Shown: piece after piece, positions 31,549-43,665 of the stretch
How the letters are laid out: the number at the start of each line of letters is the position of its first letter
Numbering within the stretch: the stretch's first letter is position 1
From: Pelomyxa schiedti
Lineage: Eukaryota; Evosea; Pelobiontida; Pelomyxidae
NCBI GenBank assembly: GCA_020536535.1
Contig: JAHLWZ010000605.1
Coordinates: 1-64,000, forward strand
Length of the DNA: 64,000 nucleotides
Direction: 5' to 3'
Made by a program: the position numbers and the translations under genes
The notes under the pieces: model-generated
The model's input: only the letters and a program-made list of their open reading frames with translations
Database searches by the model: none
Told to the model about the DNA's origin: nothing

Positions 31549-34500
31549 ATGTCCACACCAATTGGAACACCAGACAATACCCCACAGGCCTTACAGCCGC
31601 CATGCACAACCACCACCACGACTACCACAACCACAACCACAACCACCACCACAACAACAACCAGGTCTACGTCCCCAAGCGGCGAGGGCAGCGGGTCCAG
31701 GGGGGGACCAAGGAGGCTTCTGTCGTGCACGCCCCCGCCGCGGCGCGCCATGTCAGCCATGCTGCCGCCTCCCTCGCACTCGCCAACCAACAGCGGCGCG
31801 GCTGCCCCTCCTCGAGGCGGCGGCACTAGCAACAGGGCGTGGTGGGAGGACGAAGACGACGAGGACGAGGAGGCGGGGAGGGGGGGAGCCGCGCCCCAGC
31901 GCCCGTCCCCCTCCCCGTCCTCCTGCTACTCCCCCTCCCCCTCCTCCTCCTCCTCCTCCTCCTCGTCGTCGGGCAGTGAGGGTGGGACTGGGGTCGCAGA
32001 GACTGGCGGCGGCAGCAGGGGCCAGCAGCGCGGGCACGAGTGCTGCCCAAGCGACGGAGGAAGCGGCAAGGATGGCGACAGCAACGGCGGTAGCCGCGAC
32101 GACGACGACGACGACGCGGCCAGCTGCTCGCCCAGGAAGAAGCACCGGGGCTGCTGCGCGGCGAGGAACCAGGACCACGTTCAGAACGCGCAAGGGGCGA
32201 ATGTGTGCACGCCGTTGAAGGGCGGCGGCGGCGGCAGCCGTGGGGCCAGCGACTTCGGCGGCGTGAGCTGCTCGCAGGCGGATTCGGCTTCCAAGGGTGC
32301 TGGCGCTGTGTTCATGAGCCAGCCGGTGTTGAGCACGGGAGTGGGCACCCCAAAAAGGAATTCCTATGTGGAGAAATTCCAATCCCCGCCAAAGACACCG
32401 AAACCTCCACCGGCTTCCGCTCGCAAGGTACTTCAAAAATTCTTGCTTGTATGGTCTGACCAACATCCTATAGGCTGTGAGCTACTTTTCTTCCCCGGAT
32501 GTTAATTCACCTTGGTACACTTTCACAGTACCACTTCTAATAGAGAGCTAATTTCATACACGTCAGTAATTTTCTTTTTCCCACCAACAAAGTTCAGGAT
32601 TTCATCTGGGAGGCATTTGTTGCGGTCTATGTCTACTCCTGTAGTGTGTACCAAGCAACTTTTTGGAGGAGACTTACATATATAGATAACTTCACAAGAC
32701 TTGGCACACCTGGGAGGTGCTGCCAGTTCAGCTTCAGACATTTCTGAAGTATGGGGGGAAGTTGAAGAGATTGTTGTAGACAGGAAAATGCGGTTCTGTA
32801 CACCAAGGAGAGTGCACATCACTGCAGAGAAAATTTCTTTTTCTCCTGTGCGTAGTCCTTTCCCCCATGAAATTGATTGAACATGGTGCATTTCATTTAC
32901 ATCTAACCTAGATTGCTCTTGTTCCACTTGACGCCCTTGACTTTACCAACATTGTTGACATAGCAATGACTGACAGTCCTCCTGCCATTGTTGCACTCCA
33001 GAGGTATCTATAGGAACTAAAGTTACCATCTCACTCTCTTTTCCTCTTCAGTTTAGTAGAAACCCCCCAGCACATCCATAAAACAATATCTATCGTTTTT
33101 GAGCTCAAGAATAAAAACACTCAAGCTAAAATGGCTTCCTTCCGGCGTGCACTTGAAGCAATTCTTTTGAAAGTGACCACCACAAACAAAGATGCACAAG
33201 AACCCTCCGAGCCTGTGTTTCAGATCGGTGAGCCCTGCACGAGTATCACAGAAGACGACCCGCCTACGTTATCTCAAACAATAGACCAACCTCCACTTCT
33301 CCTTCGTCACCTGCAAATTGTTGAAGCGTCTGAACTAAAATCAAGCCACCTCAAGTACTGGAGAATGAAAACGTTTACAACCAGCAAACTCCCAGCTGTG
33401 TTATTTCAGTATATATTGTCGCCTCTGCCGTCTTCACCTAAATCAGCCAAGGTTGTCCACCAGCAGTCACCTGCCTTGACGCCATCCTCCACCTCCTCTC
33501 CTGCTCTCAACCCTTCTGGAATCGATTCCATCATCATTCAAGAAAATACACCAACTCCCGCCACCCCTGACATCACTGGTGCCTCAGAAACTCAAAATAC
33601 ATCTATAGAAATCACTGGCAGTGATTTCACACGCTTAGATCCCGGCAACCTCCTGAATGATACTGTCATCGAATTTTTCTTGCACTATATACAACACCAC
33701 ATCATGCACAGTAGACAACGCAATCGCTTCTACTTTTTCAATACATTTGCATTTGTTCATATTCACAATGGAGCCTGGGAAAGACTTTTGCATTGGATAA
33801 AAGATCAAGACCTCTTTTCCTATGACTACCTAGTAATTCCTGTGCATCACCGGCATGAACGACAGCAACAAACAGAAGTGGAGACTGAACTACCATTGAC
33901 AAATCACTGGAGTATTGTCATAGCATGCCTTTCCCAAGATGGGTTTCGGGATTATGGTAGATGCTTCATTCATTTGGATTCTTTGGGTTCATCCCTTGAG
34001 GAACACAGTGTGGAAAACCTCAAACTGGTTTGCCAATTATATCTTCCTCAAGACTTTCTGACATTCCACAGTTCCTCTCAAAACATTGGCAAAGCAAGTA
34101 CCCATACTCCACTGATTCTTTTTCTGATATGCAAGTTGTAACGCCTTCTCTTCCTATGCAACACAATGGGAGTGACTGCGGTGTTTACTTACTGGGATAC
34201 ATTCTGGCCTTTGCTACAACTTTTCCTTCAAGTCTATGTGATTTCACCTTATGGAAGGGACTACTTGACGCCGTACCATACAACTTGCAGTCCTCCTGGC
34301 CCGTTCACCAGCCTTTGTCACAACAATCCCAGTCACCGTCGCAGCTACAGCGGCGGAGCTCCGGCATAGACTTCTTGAGATATGACATCCAGGAGGTAAT
34401 CGTGTCACTCATGTGCAGCTCCGATTCCCTCGGATTCCACTCACCCGCAACGCAACAGCAGCAGTCAGCTACCCACAGACGCACACCGACACCTCAGCGG

Positions 34501-34905
34501 CGCTACTCCACAACAACACCATCGCCTCCACAGTCACCGCACACATCGCCCCAGGTCACAACCCCAACACCCTCACCACCTTCACTGCTATCTCCATTCA
34601 CAGGCATTGCTTCACCATCACCCCCACTGCTGCTAAAGGAACTGGATTCCTTGAGTCTGGTGGCAAAACCCTTCAAGAAAACTGTACAAGACCAACGGGA
34701 ACAGGAGGAAACAACATCAACAACTGAAGAACAGACACAACCACAACAGCAGGCCAACAAAATAAGAAAAGAGGCTGCTTCCAACAACACCAACACTCCA
34801 TCACATCACCCTGTTATGGATTCACACAAATTGTCTCTTGTGGTTTGTGTGAGTGTGGGTGGTTTCAGTGTACCAGAACGCATAGAAAATGCCAACAATA
34901 TGTAG
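31549..34905 (+). CDS. Ulp2/SENP6-type SUMO-specific cysteine protease (peptidase C48)
   Basis: This is a probable deSUMOylating protease, typically nuclear. The start MSTPIGTPDNTPQALQPPC precedes a 19-Thr tract and a long Ser/Gly/Pro/acidic, GC-rich disordered region. Smaller exons (32475-33130) carry AVSYFSSPDVNSP, VDRKMRFCTPRRVHITAEKI, DFTNIVDIAMTDSPP and IHKTISIVFELKNKN, like the N-terminal PH-type domain of Ulp2. The protease lies at 33600-34300: GSDFTRLDPGNLLNDTVIEF, FNTFAFVHI, LVIPVHHR, NHWSIVIACLS (catalytic His), CFIHLDSLGSS (Asp) and MQHNGSDCGVYLLGYIL (Cys), so the triad is complete. The tail is Pro/Thr/Gln-rich, with stop at 34903-34905. An intron sits between FHSSSQNIGK and the Cys exon. 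The 31549 start is preferred over an upstream in-frame codon because upstream sequence looks like a leader. Confidence 0.85.
31606..31662 (+). repeat. ACN trinucleotide tract encoding 19 threonines
   Basis: Nineteen consecutive Thr codons using ACA, ACC, ACG and ACT in mixed order lie inside the first exon of the SUMO protease. The codon mixture shows it is not a freshly slipped microsatellite. Confidence 0.9.
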
Positions 34906-35021
34906 GGAACTGAATTGTAAAAAAGAATTCCACAAGAAAACAAAATTTCCCTTTGTTCTTCAGGGTGACCTTTTTTTTCCGGTTGTCAGTAAAAGAAACA
35001 TATATGTTTGAATAAGAAACA

Positions 35022-35966
35022 TACCCAGGGATCACAGTAGTGATTGGTGGAAGAGTGTTATCATCAATGTTGGATGCATTTGCAGCAGAGGGTGGCATTC
35101 TTGCTGCTGCTGCTATAGCTTGTTGCAACAATTGTTGAGCCACCATTATCTGTTCTTGATGCTTTTGCATTATCTCTTCTGTTGGTGAAAGTGAGAAAAA
35201 AAAAGCACAACAAAAGAATAATAAAAATATATTCATATGACAACATAACGGGCCTTGAAACACACAAAACAAAACACCACTACACACACACACAAAAAAA
35301 GCAATAACCTGATTGAGGAGAAGGCATGAGGTTGTGTGCCATCATCCAAGTGAAAAAAGGTGTAGTGTTCATTGGGCCCCCAGGTTGTGGCTGTGATTGG
35401 TTTGCACCATGAGTGTGATACTGCTGTGATTGTTGAGACTGTGATTGCGTCTGCTGTTGCAGAGGTGGTGTGTGTTGTGTTGGAATGTGGACAGAATGTT
35501 GGTGTTGCTGTTGCTGCTGTTGCTCTTGTTTTTGTTGTTGCTGTTGCATTTGTAGCTGTATGTGCTGCTGCAGTTGCTGCAGCTGCTGCAGTTGCTGTTG
35601 CTGTTGTGCGTAGTCGCCGGAGTTGTTTGTGGGGCTGGCGTTGGGGCCGCCGACGCCGAGGACGCTGGCGAGGATTGAATTATGGGTTACATTAAGGGCG
35701 TTGTTGCCCCCGCCCCGGGGTTGCTGTTGCGGTTGCTGTTGCTGTTGTTGTGCGGAGATAATGGATGTGGTGGAAGGCGAATTGGACAGGAGGGAGGTGG
35801 ATGAGGATGACCTGGGGGCCCGCTGCCGCGATTGTGGGACGGTGTTGATGGCGTCTTCCTCGCACTCGTAGTCACTTTTAATCGGGATCCCCGACGACGC
35901 CGTTGTGGAGCTTATGGGAGGGGGCGGTGTGGCGGCCGACATCGCAGTCTCTGCGCTGATTCTCAA
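35022..35966 (-). CDS. Gln-rich low-complexity protein, unidentified
   Basis: The minus-strand frame from 35966 (MRISAETAMSAATPPPP; an alternative Met lies eight residues on) encodes about 220 residues with poly-Gln blocks of 5-8 Gln broken by Leu/His/Met, and Asn/Ser/Pro-rich linkers. One hydrophobic patch, TTPFFTWMMAHNLMPSPQSG, precedes the first intron. A second exon reads EEIMQKHQEQIMVAQQLLQQ then AIAAAARMPPSAANAS and PPITTVIPG. The 3' end is not resolved: an intron probably follows VIPG at about 35022, and the open frame then runs antisense into the end of the SUMO protease gene. The composition suggests a transcription- or RNA-associated regulator, but no domain is recognised. It is divergent from the kelch gene with only about 108 bp between starts. 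Confidence 0.55.
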
Positions 35967-36074
35967 GCCCCTTCACCCCGAAAATGCGGTTGTTTGGTAA
36001 TTTGCAATTTTGCCCGGAGACCTCGGCCATCTGTCCACGTTTGGAACCCGAAAACAATCACCACGCCAAATCTT

Positions 36075-39000
36075 ATGGCGATGAGCCTTTGGTGCCAGAG
36101 TCTGGCAGAGCACGGGAGCTGTGCATCGAGTGCCTGTGCCAGTGGGACCGTGGGGAGCGGCCGCCATTCACACTGCGGGGTGGTGCACCGCGACACTGTG
36201 TATGTGTACGGCGGCCGCTGTGATGACGTCACTTTGGGTATGCCATTTCGAAAGGCGCGCACGCATTGCCTGTGGTTGCTTTTGCCACACTGTATATTTA
36301 GTGGGGGGCTTATGGGAATGAATAGGGGACGTGGTCTCGGCTGACCTGGCGCGGGCTTGCAGTAAAAACACTGTAGAATGGAAAGTGGTTGTCTGTCATG
36401 ACAGAGTTCTACCAAATCCAAGGCACAGTGCTTCGGCTGTTTTGCACAAGAATAAAATGTAAGGGGGCGTGGCACCTTAGGTGCAATACCAACAGGTTTT
36501 GTACAGGTATGTCTTTGGAGGTGCAACCAATGAGGGCTCTTCAAATGAACTTTTGGTATTCAACATACCCAAGAAGTTATGGTCAGTGATGTCTCCAAGT
36601 ACGGATTCACCTTGGCCGTCTGCACGGTTTGGACACTGTTCTGTTGCATATGGTGATTTTATGATTGTATATGGTGGAAATACTGATAATGCTTCTGTGC
36701 CCACTGGCTCCGAATTGTGGAAATTCAGCTTCAGAACTAAACAATGGTGCTGTCAAGCAATAGCCATGGAAGGCAGCAAATTATGTGAACTTCCACCTTC
36801 CCCAAACTTTCACTCTGGTGTGGTATTCAAAAATATCTTGTACGTACTGTCTCCTCTAAGGGGTTCCTCCACCTCCAACAGGTTTTTCCCCCCCTTCAAT
36901 TGTTTCACTCTTAGTTATTCCCTTTCTCAGCTGCAGCTACTGCATCAATCTCGACACGAACCAGCTTGAATTCACCAAGCACCCACCAAACTCACAGCTG
37001 GATATATTTGGCCACACTGCTCTCACTATAACAGAGGCGGGCCTCCTTCTTGTTCTTGGTGGATTCTCCTGGAGCACCAATCACGCCATCTCTACAGCTG
37101 CGGTCTTCAACGTCAATACAAACCAATGGAATTGTATGTATAAAACCTCATTCCACCTGTAACAGTCTTCTAAAGCTGTTAATTGTACTGGAGATTTCGA
37201 ACATATTTACTTTCACTTGAGTGTGTCTTGGAGAAGCAAGTCAGTATTAACCCTTCAGTCACTAGGACCAAATTCTAAGATTAAATTGAAGTATATTTGT
37301 TATTGGTGGAATTATTGACTCGCGGGAGAATTGTACCACGGGCCGATTTTGGAAGTGTTCTCTGAGTGGCCCTTCAGATCAATTGTCACTACTTCCAGGT
37401 ATACAGTTACCATTGTATTGAGTTAAATCAAGCCTGAGAATATCATCAGATGATATTCTTATGAATACGATTCGATGGCTTGCATTCAAGGACCTCATTT
37501 CTATTTCAAGAGTATTCCTCTTTTCAATGGTTCTGTTGTGACAACACTCAGGTGAACAAGAGATTTTACCAATTTTGTCAAAACGAAACCACACTAGCCT
37601 GTATTGCCAGATCTCACCACTTGGAGTTACCAGAATCCCTACCTGCTGATGTTGTAGAGCGTAGTAGGCATATCCGACAACTACTTCTTGCATTGACTAC
37701 GCCTGACTATTGCAAGTATGTGGTGTTGTATTAAACCAGTCCAACACTTGTAAGATGGTTACCTGTTTCAAACTTTTTCCTTCGAGAGCACCCCAAGTAC
37801 AAAATGCATGATGTGAGGGTTATGGTTTTTGGCTCCAAAGAAGTCGGCAAGTCCACTCTATGTGTGAGATTCTTTCATGGGGTTGGCACTTAATATTGAA
37901 GGCACGTTCTAATATAATTCAGATTTTTGTTGAAGTATTCCTCTTTGTTCAAAACCATACTTATACAGAATAAAAAAGAAAAAAGACCTCGATCTGTATG
38001 ATGGGCTCTACAAAATGTTTCCAGTAAGCACCAAAGGGTGGGTCACCACTTAACATCACAGATTGACGAACTTTTCATTCGCTTGAATGTTATAGATATG
38101 GAAGACACGGAGCAGTATGCTGCTCTATATTCTTTGTATATGAAGGTACTCCCAGTTCCATCGATTCTATCATTTTGTTTTTTAAGTCTCGTAGTCAAGT
38201 CAGGCTTTCATATTGTGCTACAATGCAGAAGTACCCGAGACTCTGAATTACCTCCATGACACTATCAAGAAAATTGAAGAAAATCAAGGACGCAAGTCGG
38301 TTCCAATGGTACTATGTGCATGCAGGTGTGACTCAGTGGAATCCAGAGAAGTCTCTACAGCTGCTGGTCTGCACTTTGCCTATGACCACTCAATTCCTGT
38401 GAGTTCCTGTTTTTTTCTGCCCTTTCGTGATACGAGTACTAGTTCTTGGAAACAAGCAGCAAGAACAATATAAATGTAGAGGCTGTCTTCTTGCAGGCAA
38501 TAAGGTGCTACCTCAACACCCAAGTGACAGGGGAAACCCCAAACCCAAGCAAATGTTCGTTGATGTAAAAACCCATTTCTCAGAAAAGATGGCTCAAAGA
38601 TTCATCCCACGAGAGGAGTGGTTCCGGTTTGTTACCGGTCTCAGTGAAGTTGAGTTCCGTTCGAGCCTACAACAGGCGAACCAGCCACCAGACCCTCCAA
38701 TATTTTCAGTGTGTGGTGCTGCGGAACAAGCATCAGTACTTCTGCACCCTCGTAATGGCACCGAGTTGGGTGCCACACACGGAGATGGTGCCTGGAATTG
38801 TGGTCATCTCAAGGTGTTACAATTGTCTGAGTTGGAGCACACTGTAGGAACGGCCGTAAGGCCTGTGGCAGATTCTCCTACCAAGACTAGCGATCCACCG
38901 CTATTCGTAGTTGTCACTACGGCGGACAAGGTGCTTTATCTGTTTCAGTCAACTTTGTCAGTTCACTTCTTCCAAGTGCCAAGAGTCTCTAGCATATGTA

Positions 39001-40094
39001 GACGTTGCTGCTCTTCAAGCAAATCCCGCCAATAGGGGAGCCCTCTTCCAGGTGGCTTCAAACTTCAATGCTGTTGAAGGTTACCTTTTTTTCCCCCCTG
39101 TCACATTTCTTATACTGTCAGGTACTTCCGAGGATGTGAGCCCAACGTCACCCAACTTCGTGGGTATTCAGGCATCTTTCTCAATGCACTTCCTTTTGAC
39201 TCGTTGGCAGAGGAGTATATCTATGATAGAACTCAGGGTCCCGCGGCATCTATAAGTGCAGCACCAGCGGGTATTGCAAGAGTTTACGCCGCATTTGCAT
39301 CGAACTCTACTCCCATAAGTGAATGGGCCCAAACAGAGTCAAGGCAAATAAACCTGCTTGACAATCCCGACATCGCGCAGCATCTTCCAACCCAAAATGG
39401 CTATGTAGTAATTCCTCCACCTCAGCCAGATTCTCCCGCATTTCCCCAGCCACAGTCCCCAGAATTCTTGTCCCTACTATCAAAATGCAAAGTGGCCCTC
39501 CACCAGAACGTCAGGGTAGTTTTTGGGTCCTCCACCAATCCAAATGGACTTCCGGTCATCTCTGATTCAACACAGTGCGTTGACCAAGTATTCTGCGCTG
39601 CTGTCAATATTTCACAAGGTTACTCTGGAAGGATGAACGGAAGGAGCACCAATATTGAGGAAAAATGCAAGCTGGCTCTGCGCTGTGCATTTGATGGCGC
39701 GTATCTGTGCGCGATTGCCGAAGGCAAGACCCAACTCTTTCTGTGTCTAATTGGAGCTGGAGCCTTTGGAAATCCTTTAGATTGGTAAGCTGTTCTGTGC
39801 GTTACTGAAAGATACTTATTTTACCGAATTCGTAGGGTATGGGAAGCCATGATATCTGCGCACCTGAGGTGGTCTTCACATCCTAACTCCAAGCTAAAAA
39901 CCGTGTGGTTGCCTCTTTTCAGCTCTGGATCTTTTGTTCGTGGACTGATCGTCCAAGATCTGCTTGATAAACAGGTTAATGTTCTTCCCCCCATGTCAAA
40001 CACCCACCATAAAACCAATCATCATTTGAAGGTACCGTTTGAATGGAGAGTGGTAACAAACGGAACTACCGCACTGCAGGCACATTACCCATAG
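36075..40094 (+). CDS. Kelch / F-box / degenerate Ras-like GTPase protein with a C-terminal conserved domain of unknown function
   Basis: The start MAMSLWCQSLAEHG leads into kelch repeats (VVHRDTVYVYGGRCDDVTLG; RYVFGGATNEGSSNELLVFN; SVAYGDFMIVYGGNTDN; GLLLVLGGFSW; FVIGGIIDSRENCT), 36150-37380. An F-box follows, split by a 40-nt intron (37512-37551): SSDDILMNTIRWLAFKDLIS, ISRVNKRFYQFCQ. Next is a Ras-like module: P-loop RVMVFGSKEVGKSTLC, then LNVIDMEDTEQYAALYSLYM where Ras has DTAGQEEYSAM, and VPMVLCACRCDSVESREVS where Ras has NKxD. From about 38600 comes a domain with WFRFVTGLSEVEF, GALFQVASNFNAVEG, YDRTQGPAASISAAPAGIA, QINLLDNPD and LIGAGAFGNPLDW, resembling a widespread bacterial/protist family without known function. 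Stop at 40092-40094. I infer a single gene; a split near 38500 cannot be excluded. Confidence 0.68.
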
Positions 40095-40232
40095 AAGAAA
40101 CGAGATCTGTCCAGATGTGTCGCTGTGTTGCGCGAGATCCAGATCTGAATAATCGTAATTAATATGCCAAATCCGAAGTACGGGCAACGCCAAAAAGAAA
40201 CAAAATCCTTCATTCTGGCAAAAAATTAGCAA

Positions 40233-43200
40233 ATGATGAAGAAGGCGTTCAACAAGCACATGAAGACCAAGTCGTCCTCTGGCATCACACGCAAAGGCAT
40301 GCATGCAATCTATACACGTTCATTGAACTTTGTAGTCGTCGTTGTCGAGTCGTTCCTCTCTCTTTTTTTTTTTTTTTTTCTTTCTTTTAATTTTGTTTTG
40401 TGTGGCTATTGGTTTTTGGTAACTGTGTGTATCTAGCAGAGGACGATTTGGTCCCCACTGGGAGTCCTTTAAATAACAGTGCCCCTGTCGGTGCCGCACT
40501 AGGGGTTTCCACTTCGTTTGTTATGAGTGCACCCACCCACAACAAACGAGGAACGCCGCGTTCACAATCTCTTACTGACACCGTCACAGTTCCGGCACCT
40601 ACAGGTTTCTTCCTTTAATCTATGCTTTAGTATTTTTGCTCCCTGCCCTGAGACATGTTTTTCTTTTTCATTCTTACGATTACACTGTAGTGGATGTAAC
40701 GTGTCCAATTTGCTACGAACAGTACTCCAAACAAGCGCCAAAGATCCCTCGCGTGTTGTCATGCGGACATTATTTTTGTGAAGGTCTGAACAAAAACCCA
40801 CCCTGTATTTTCACAAGGCAACACCTAGTTGCACCTCCACCATAAATCTGAAAGTTAAAAGAGTGTCTGGATCTTGTGTGCACTGCAAGTAATCACGCCA
40901 TATTTTGTATTACATGCAAACAGCAAACACTTATACCAACTGCTGGGCTTTCAGGTTTACCAGTATGCAATTCCATACTAGAAGCAGGTTGCATTTTTTT
41001 TTTTTTACCTTGGTACACACTAAGCCCACACCCATAGCAGCACTCCAAAAATCAAATGCCGCAAACATCCCCACCTCAGTCACGCCACCTTGCACTCCCG
41101 TGGTTTCTTCTGGGCTCAATTCTGCTTCACCTCCTCCCTCCCCGGCCATGGCCACAACCCAACCGCTTCTATCCATCGATTCCACGGATACCGTAAGCGT
41201 AGTTGGCACTGGACACAATGTTTCCGCCATTTGTGAGGAATGCAAAGTCAGGAACGCTACGGTCTATTGTTATAACTGCCCAGGCTCGCTATGCACTGAT
41301 TGTTGCAACGCTTCGCATGTGTCTACTCTACAACAGAGACACCAAAGAGTAAGCATCACCGCTACTCATACAATATGGTAACGGAATCCCATTTTAGGTT
41401 CCTGTTCAGCACGTTCCGAAAAGGAGGTTCTATTGTAAAGAACATCCCAGCCACTCTCTCGATCTATACTGCCAAAATGAGCAAACACTTGTTTGTCCAA
41501 TGTGCTCGGTGGTTGGGTAGTTACTCAATTTCAAAACTGAGGTCTCATCGAATTTAGATCACATCGTGGACATAATGTCTGTGGTATCGAGGAAGCAGCC
41601 TCAGAAATGCGGGAAAAACTTGGTGAGACATTAAAGGAATCTCAGGAAACACTGTCGTCTCTCAAAGATTCATATTCCTCACTTTGTGACCTGTGTGCTA
41701 CCAGTGAGTCTGCAATTGAAAAAGCCTCACTTAAAATACAGGTAATCTCTTTTCATTGTAGTGCCAAAATCCAATAGCACCAAGGATTTCTTTGCCCAAA
41801 TATGTAAAGCGGCGGCAGAGAGAGAAGCAGAACTATTAGCAGAGGTTGTGAAGCAATCAGAGATAAATACTCTTCGTGGTCAAGTCGATGCTGTTGCCTC
41901 AGATATAAGTTCTTTAAAAAGAGTTGTGGCGGAGAGTCGGACATTGCTCACAGGCACAAGTGATTTGGAGCTCTTGTGGGAGAAAGAGTCCCTTATTGAA
42001 AAACTGAAAATGGCAACCACAACACAGTCTACTAAGCCTTGTTTAAATAGTACGCTTAATACCTTTAATCATCTTGTGAATGTAATCTAACTTGCATCAG
42101 AGGTTCCACTTGTACAGTTGACCGACATTACACAAAGCATAAAGGGAGTTGGGGAGATTTTCATGAGACTATGTTCTCTGAACTTGGGAAGTGGGAAAGA
42201 CGGCGCACTGGTGAGCGTCAAGCACGACTCCCCCTTTTCACTCCTTTGCATCGAATGCACGTTCACGCTTCTGCAGATTGTGTCTAGCCATATCGTGCTT
42301 GACTCCGATCGGTGGTATGAGTTTTCGTCAGTGACGGTCACTAAGACCGGCATTCTCACAGCCCAGGCCTGGGATGGGACAACCAAAGGAAATTTCCAAA
42401 TCAGAGTATGCTCACAGCAGAAATCTTTTATGCAAACTCTGTCTTAGGTGTTAAACACCCTTAAAATTGAACAGGGTGGCGTTATTCATATGACTGGAAA
42501 AGGTATCTCCATTTTTCTTGAAACGTACTCAAATAAAATGACAGGCTATCTTGGTGGTGGTTTCGTCACCGAATCAACTCAGGGAGTTGCTTTCCAGGTT
42601 TGCTTTCTCAAAAACAACCCTTGTTTATTTTATTTGTAGGGCGAGTCGACTTGGGGAGTGGGACAACAAGCTACAGAAGCAAACGGTGGCGGCGGAGGTG
42701 GAGGAACTGCCCACCCTGACCATGGAACCACCGGTGGGGGTGGTGGCGGCCATGGAGTATCTGGCTGCAATTCTGAGTTGACTTCTACCGCTGAAGATGT
42801 TATAGGAGGGTCTGGGGGACTACCTTATGGGACACCTGATCTCTCCCCGCCACACATGGGGGCTGGAGGTGGTTCAGGTCATCCATTTTGTGCAGGTTCC
42901 GAACATGCAACCTTTATCCTCCATTCTCATTTTGCTTTCTAGACACAACATCACAGCAACAAGCAGAAAATCCTCAGGAATCTGAGAACACCCTCCGAGG
43001 AAGAGGTGGGTGTGGCGGAGGTATTCTATGCATATGTTCTACAAGGATAGACAATTCCGGAATCATTGTCTGTGATGGTGCTCCCGGTGAGCCTGCAACA
43101 CCACAGACTTTTGGTTCTGGTGGAGGTGGTGGGGCTGGTGGAAGTATATGGATTCAAACAGAGGTTGGTCTTATCCACACTCCGTGCATATATGACATCA

Positions 43201-43388
43201 ACTAGGTTTTGCACAACGACGGGCTGATATCTTGCAGTGGAGGGGAAGGTGGTGCCTGTGGCAATCCCAACACCGGACTATGTGGAAATGGCGGAATGGG
43301 TGCTTGTGGCAGGATAAGACTGGATACCCTTACTACGGAAGGGCAAGGCGCAGTCCTACCAGAGCCCCACACAAAAAAACTAGCCTAA
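40233..43388 (+). CDS. TRIM-like RING / B-box / coiled-coil protein with glycine-rich C-terminal domain
   Basis: This is a probable E3 ubiquitin ligase. MMKKAFNKHMKTKSSSG begins a short basic N-terminus. A Ser/Thr linker leads to the RING: CPICYEQYSKQAPKIPRVLS, CGHYFCE, then ECLDLVCTASNHAIFCITC and LSGLPVCNSILE. The second half departs from a textbook C3HC4. A B-box pair follows: ICEECKVRNATVYCYNC, CTDCCNASH, KEHPSHSLDLYCQNEQTLVC. Coiled coil runs 41560-42020 (EMREKLGETLKESQETLSSL; INTLRGQVDAVASDI). The C-terminus begins with a beta-rich LDSDRWYEFSSVTVTKTGIL and becomes glycine-rich (GGGGGGGTAHPDHGTTGGGG; FGSGGGGGAGGSIWIQTEVG; CSGGEGGACGNPN), ending EPHTKKLA. The GSGGGGGAGGSIWI pattern suits a glycine-rich beta-helical or ALK-type domain. 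Stop at 43386-43388. Confidence 0.75.
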
Positions 43389-43467
43389 GTGTTAAATAGT
43401 TTTAGTTTTGCGGTGTACTTGATTCTTGAAGTATGGGCCAAGTTACTTTGGGTCGGTAGACTCATAA

Positions 43468-43665
43468 ATGTCTCTGGAACTTCGCTCAGTGGCTAGGTTA
43501 TCGGCGCGGCGAGCACTTCCATGTGTTGTTGGGTGCAGCAGCATAGCCATCCTCGCGCTCCTCCAAGTTGTCGTGGTCGTCGGTGGTCCTCAACAGCCAT
43601 ACGATGTTCATGGAAATAGAACAATCTGTCCCATAACGCCCGAGTGGAAAGTGGGTAGCCAATAA
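43468..43665 (+). CDS. Small single-span membrane peptide, 65 aa, unidentified
   Basis: MSLELRSVARLSARRALPCV is Arg/Ser-rich with one acidic residue, followed by a hydrophobic span (VGCSSIAILALLQVVVVVGG) and a short polar tail QPYDVHGNRTICPITPEWKV ending GSQ. A basic N-terminus plus one span could be an organellar membrane subunit or a signal anchor. I do not recognise a family. The stop TAA lies inside an AATAAATAA (43661-43669), and a second AATAAA occurs at 43767-43772, consistent with a plus-strand transcript end. It has no intron, unlike its neighbours, so it may also be a chance frame in the 564-bp gap between the TRIM-like and formin genes. Confidence 0.4.
   Translation: MSLELRSVARLSARRALPCVVGCSSIAILALLQVVVVVGGPQQPYDVHGNRTICPITPEWKVGSQ

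Noticed and set aside
31753-32466. Minus-strand Ala/Arg/Gly frame of 237 residues
   Set aside because: Antisense to the GC-rich disordered exon of the SUMO protease; composition explains the open frame.
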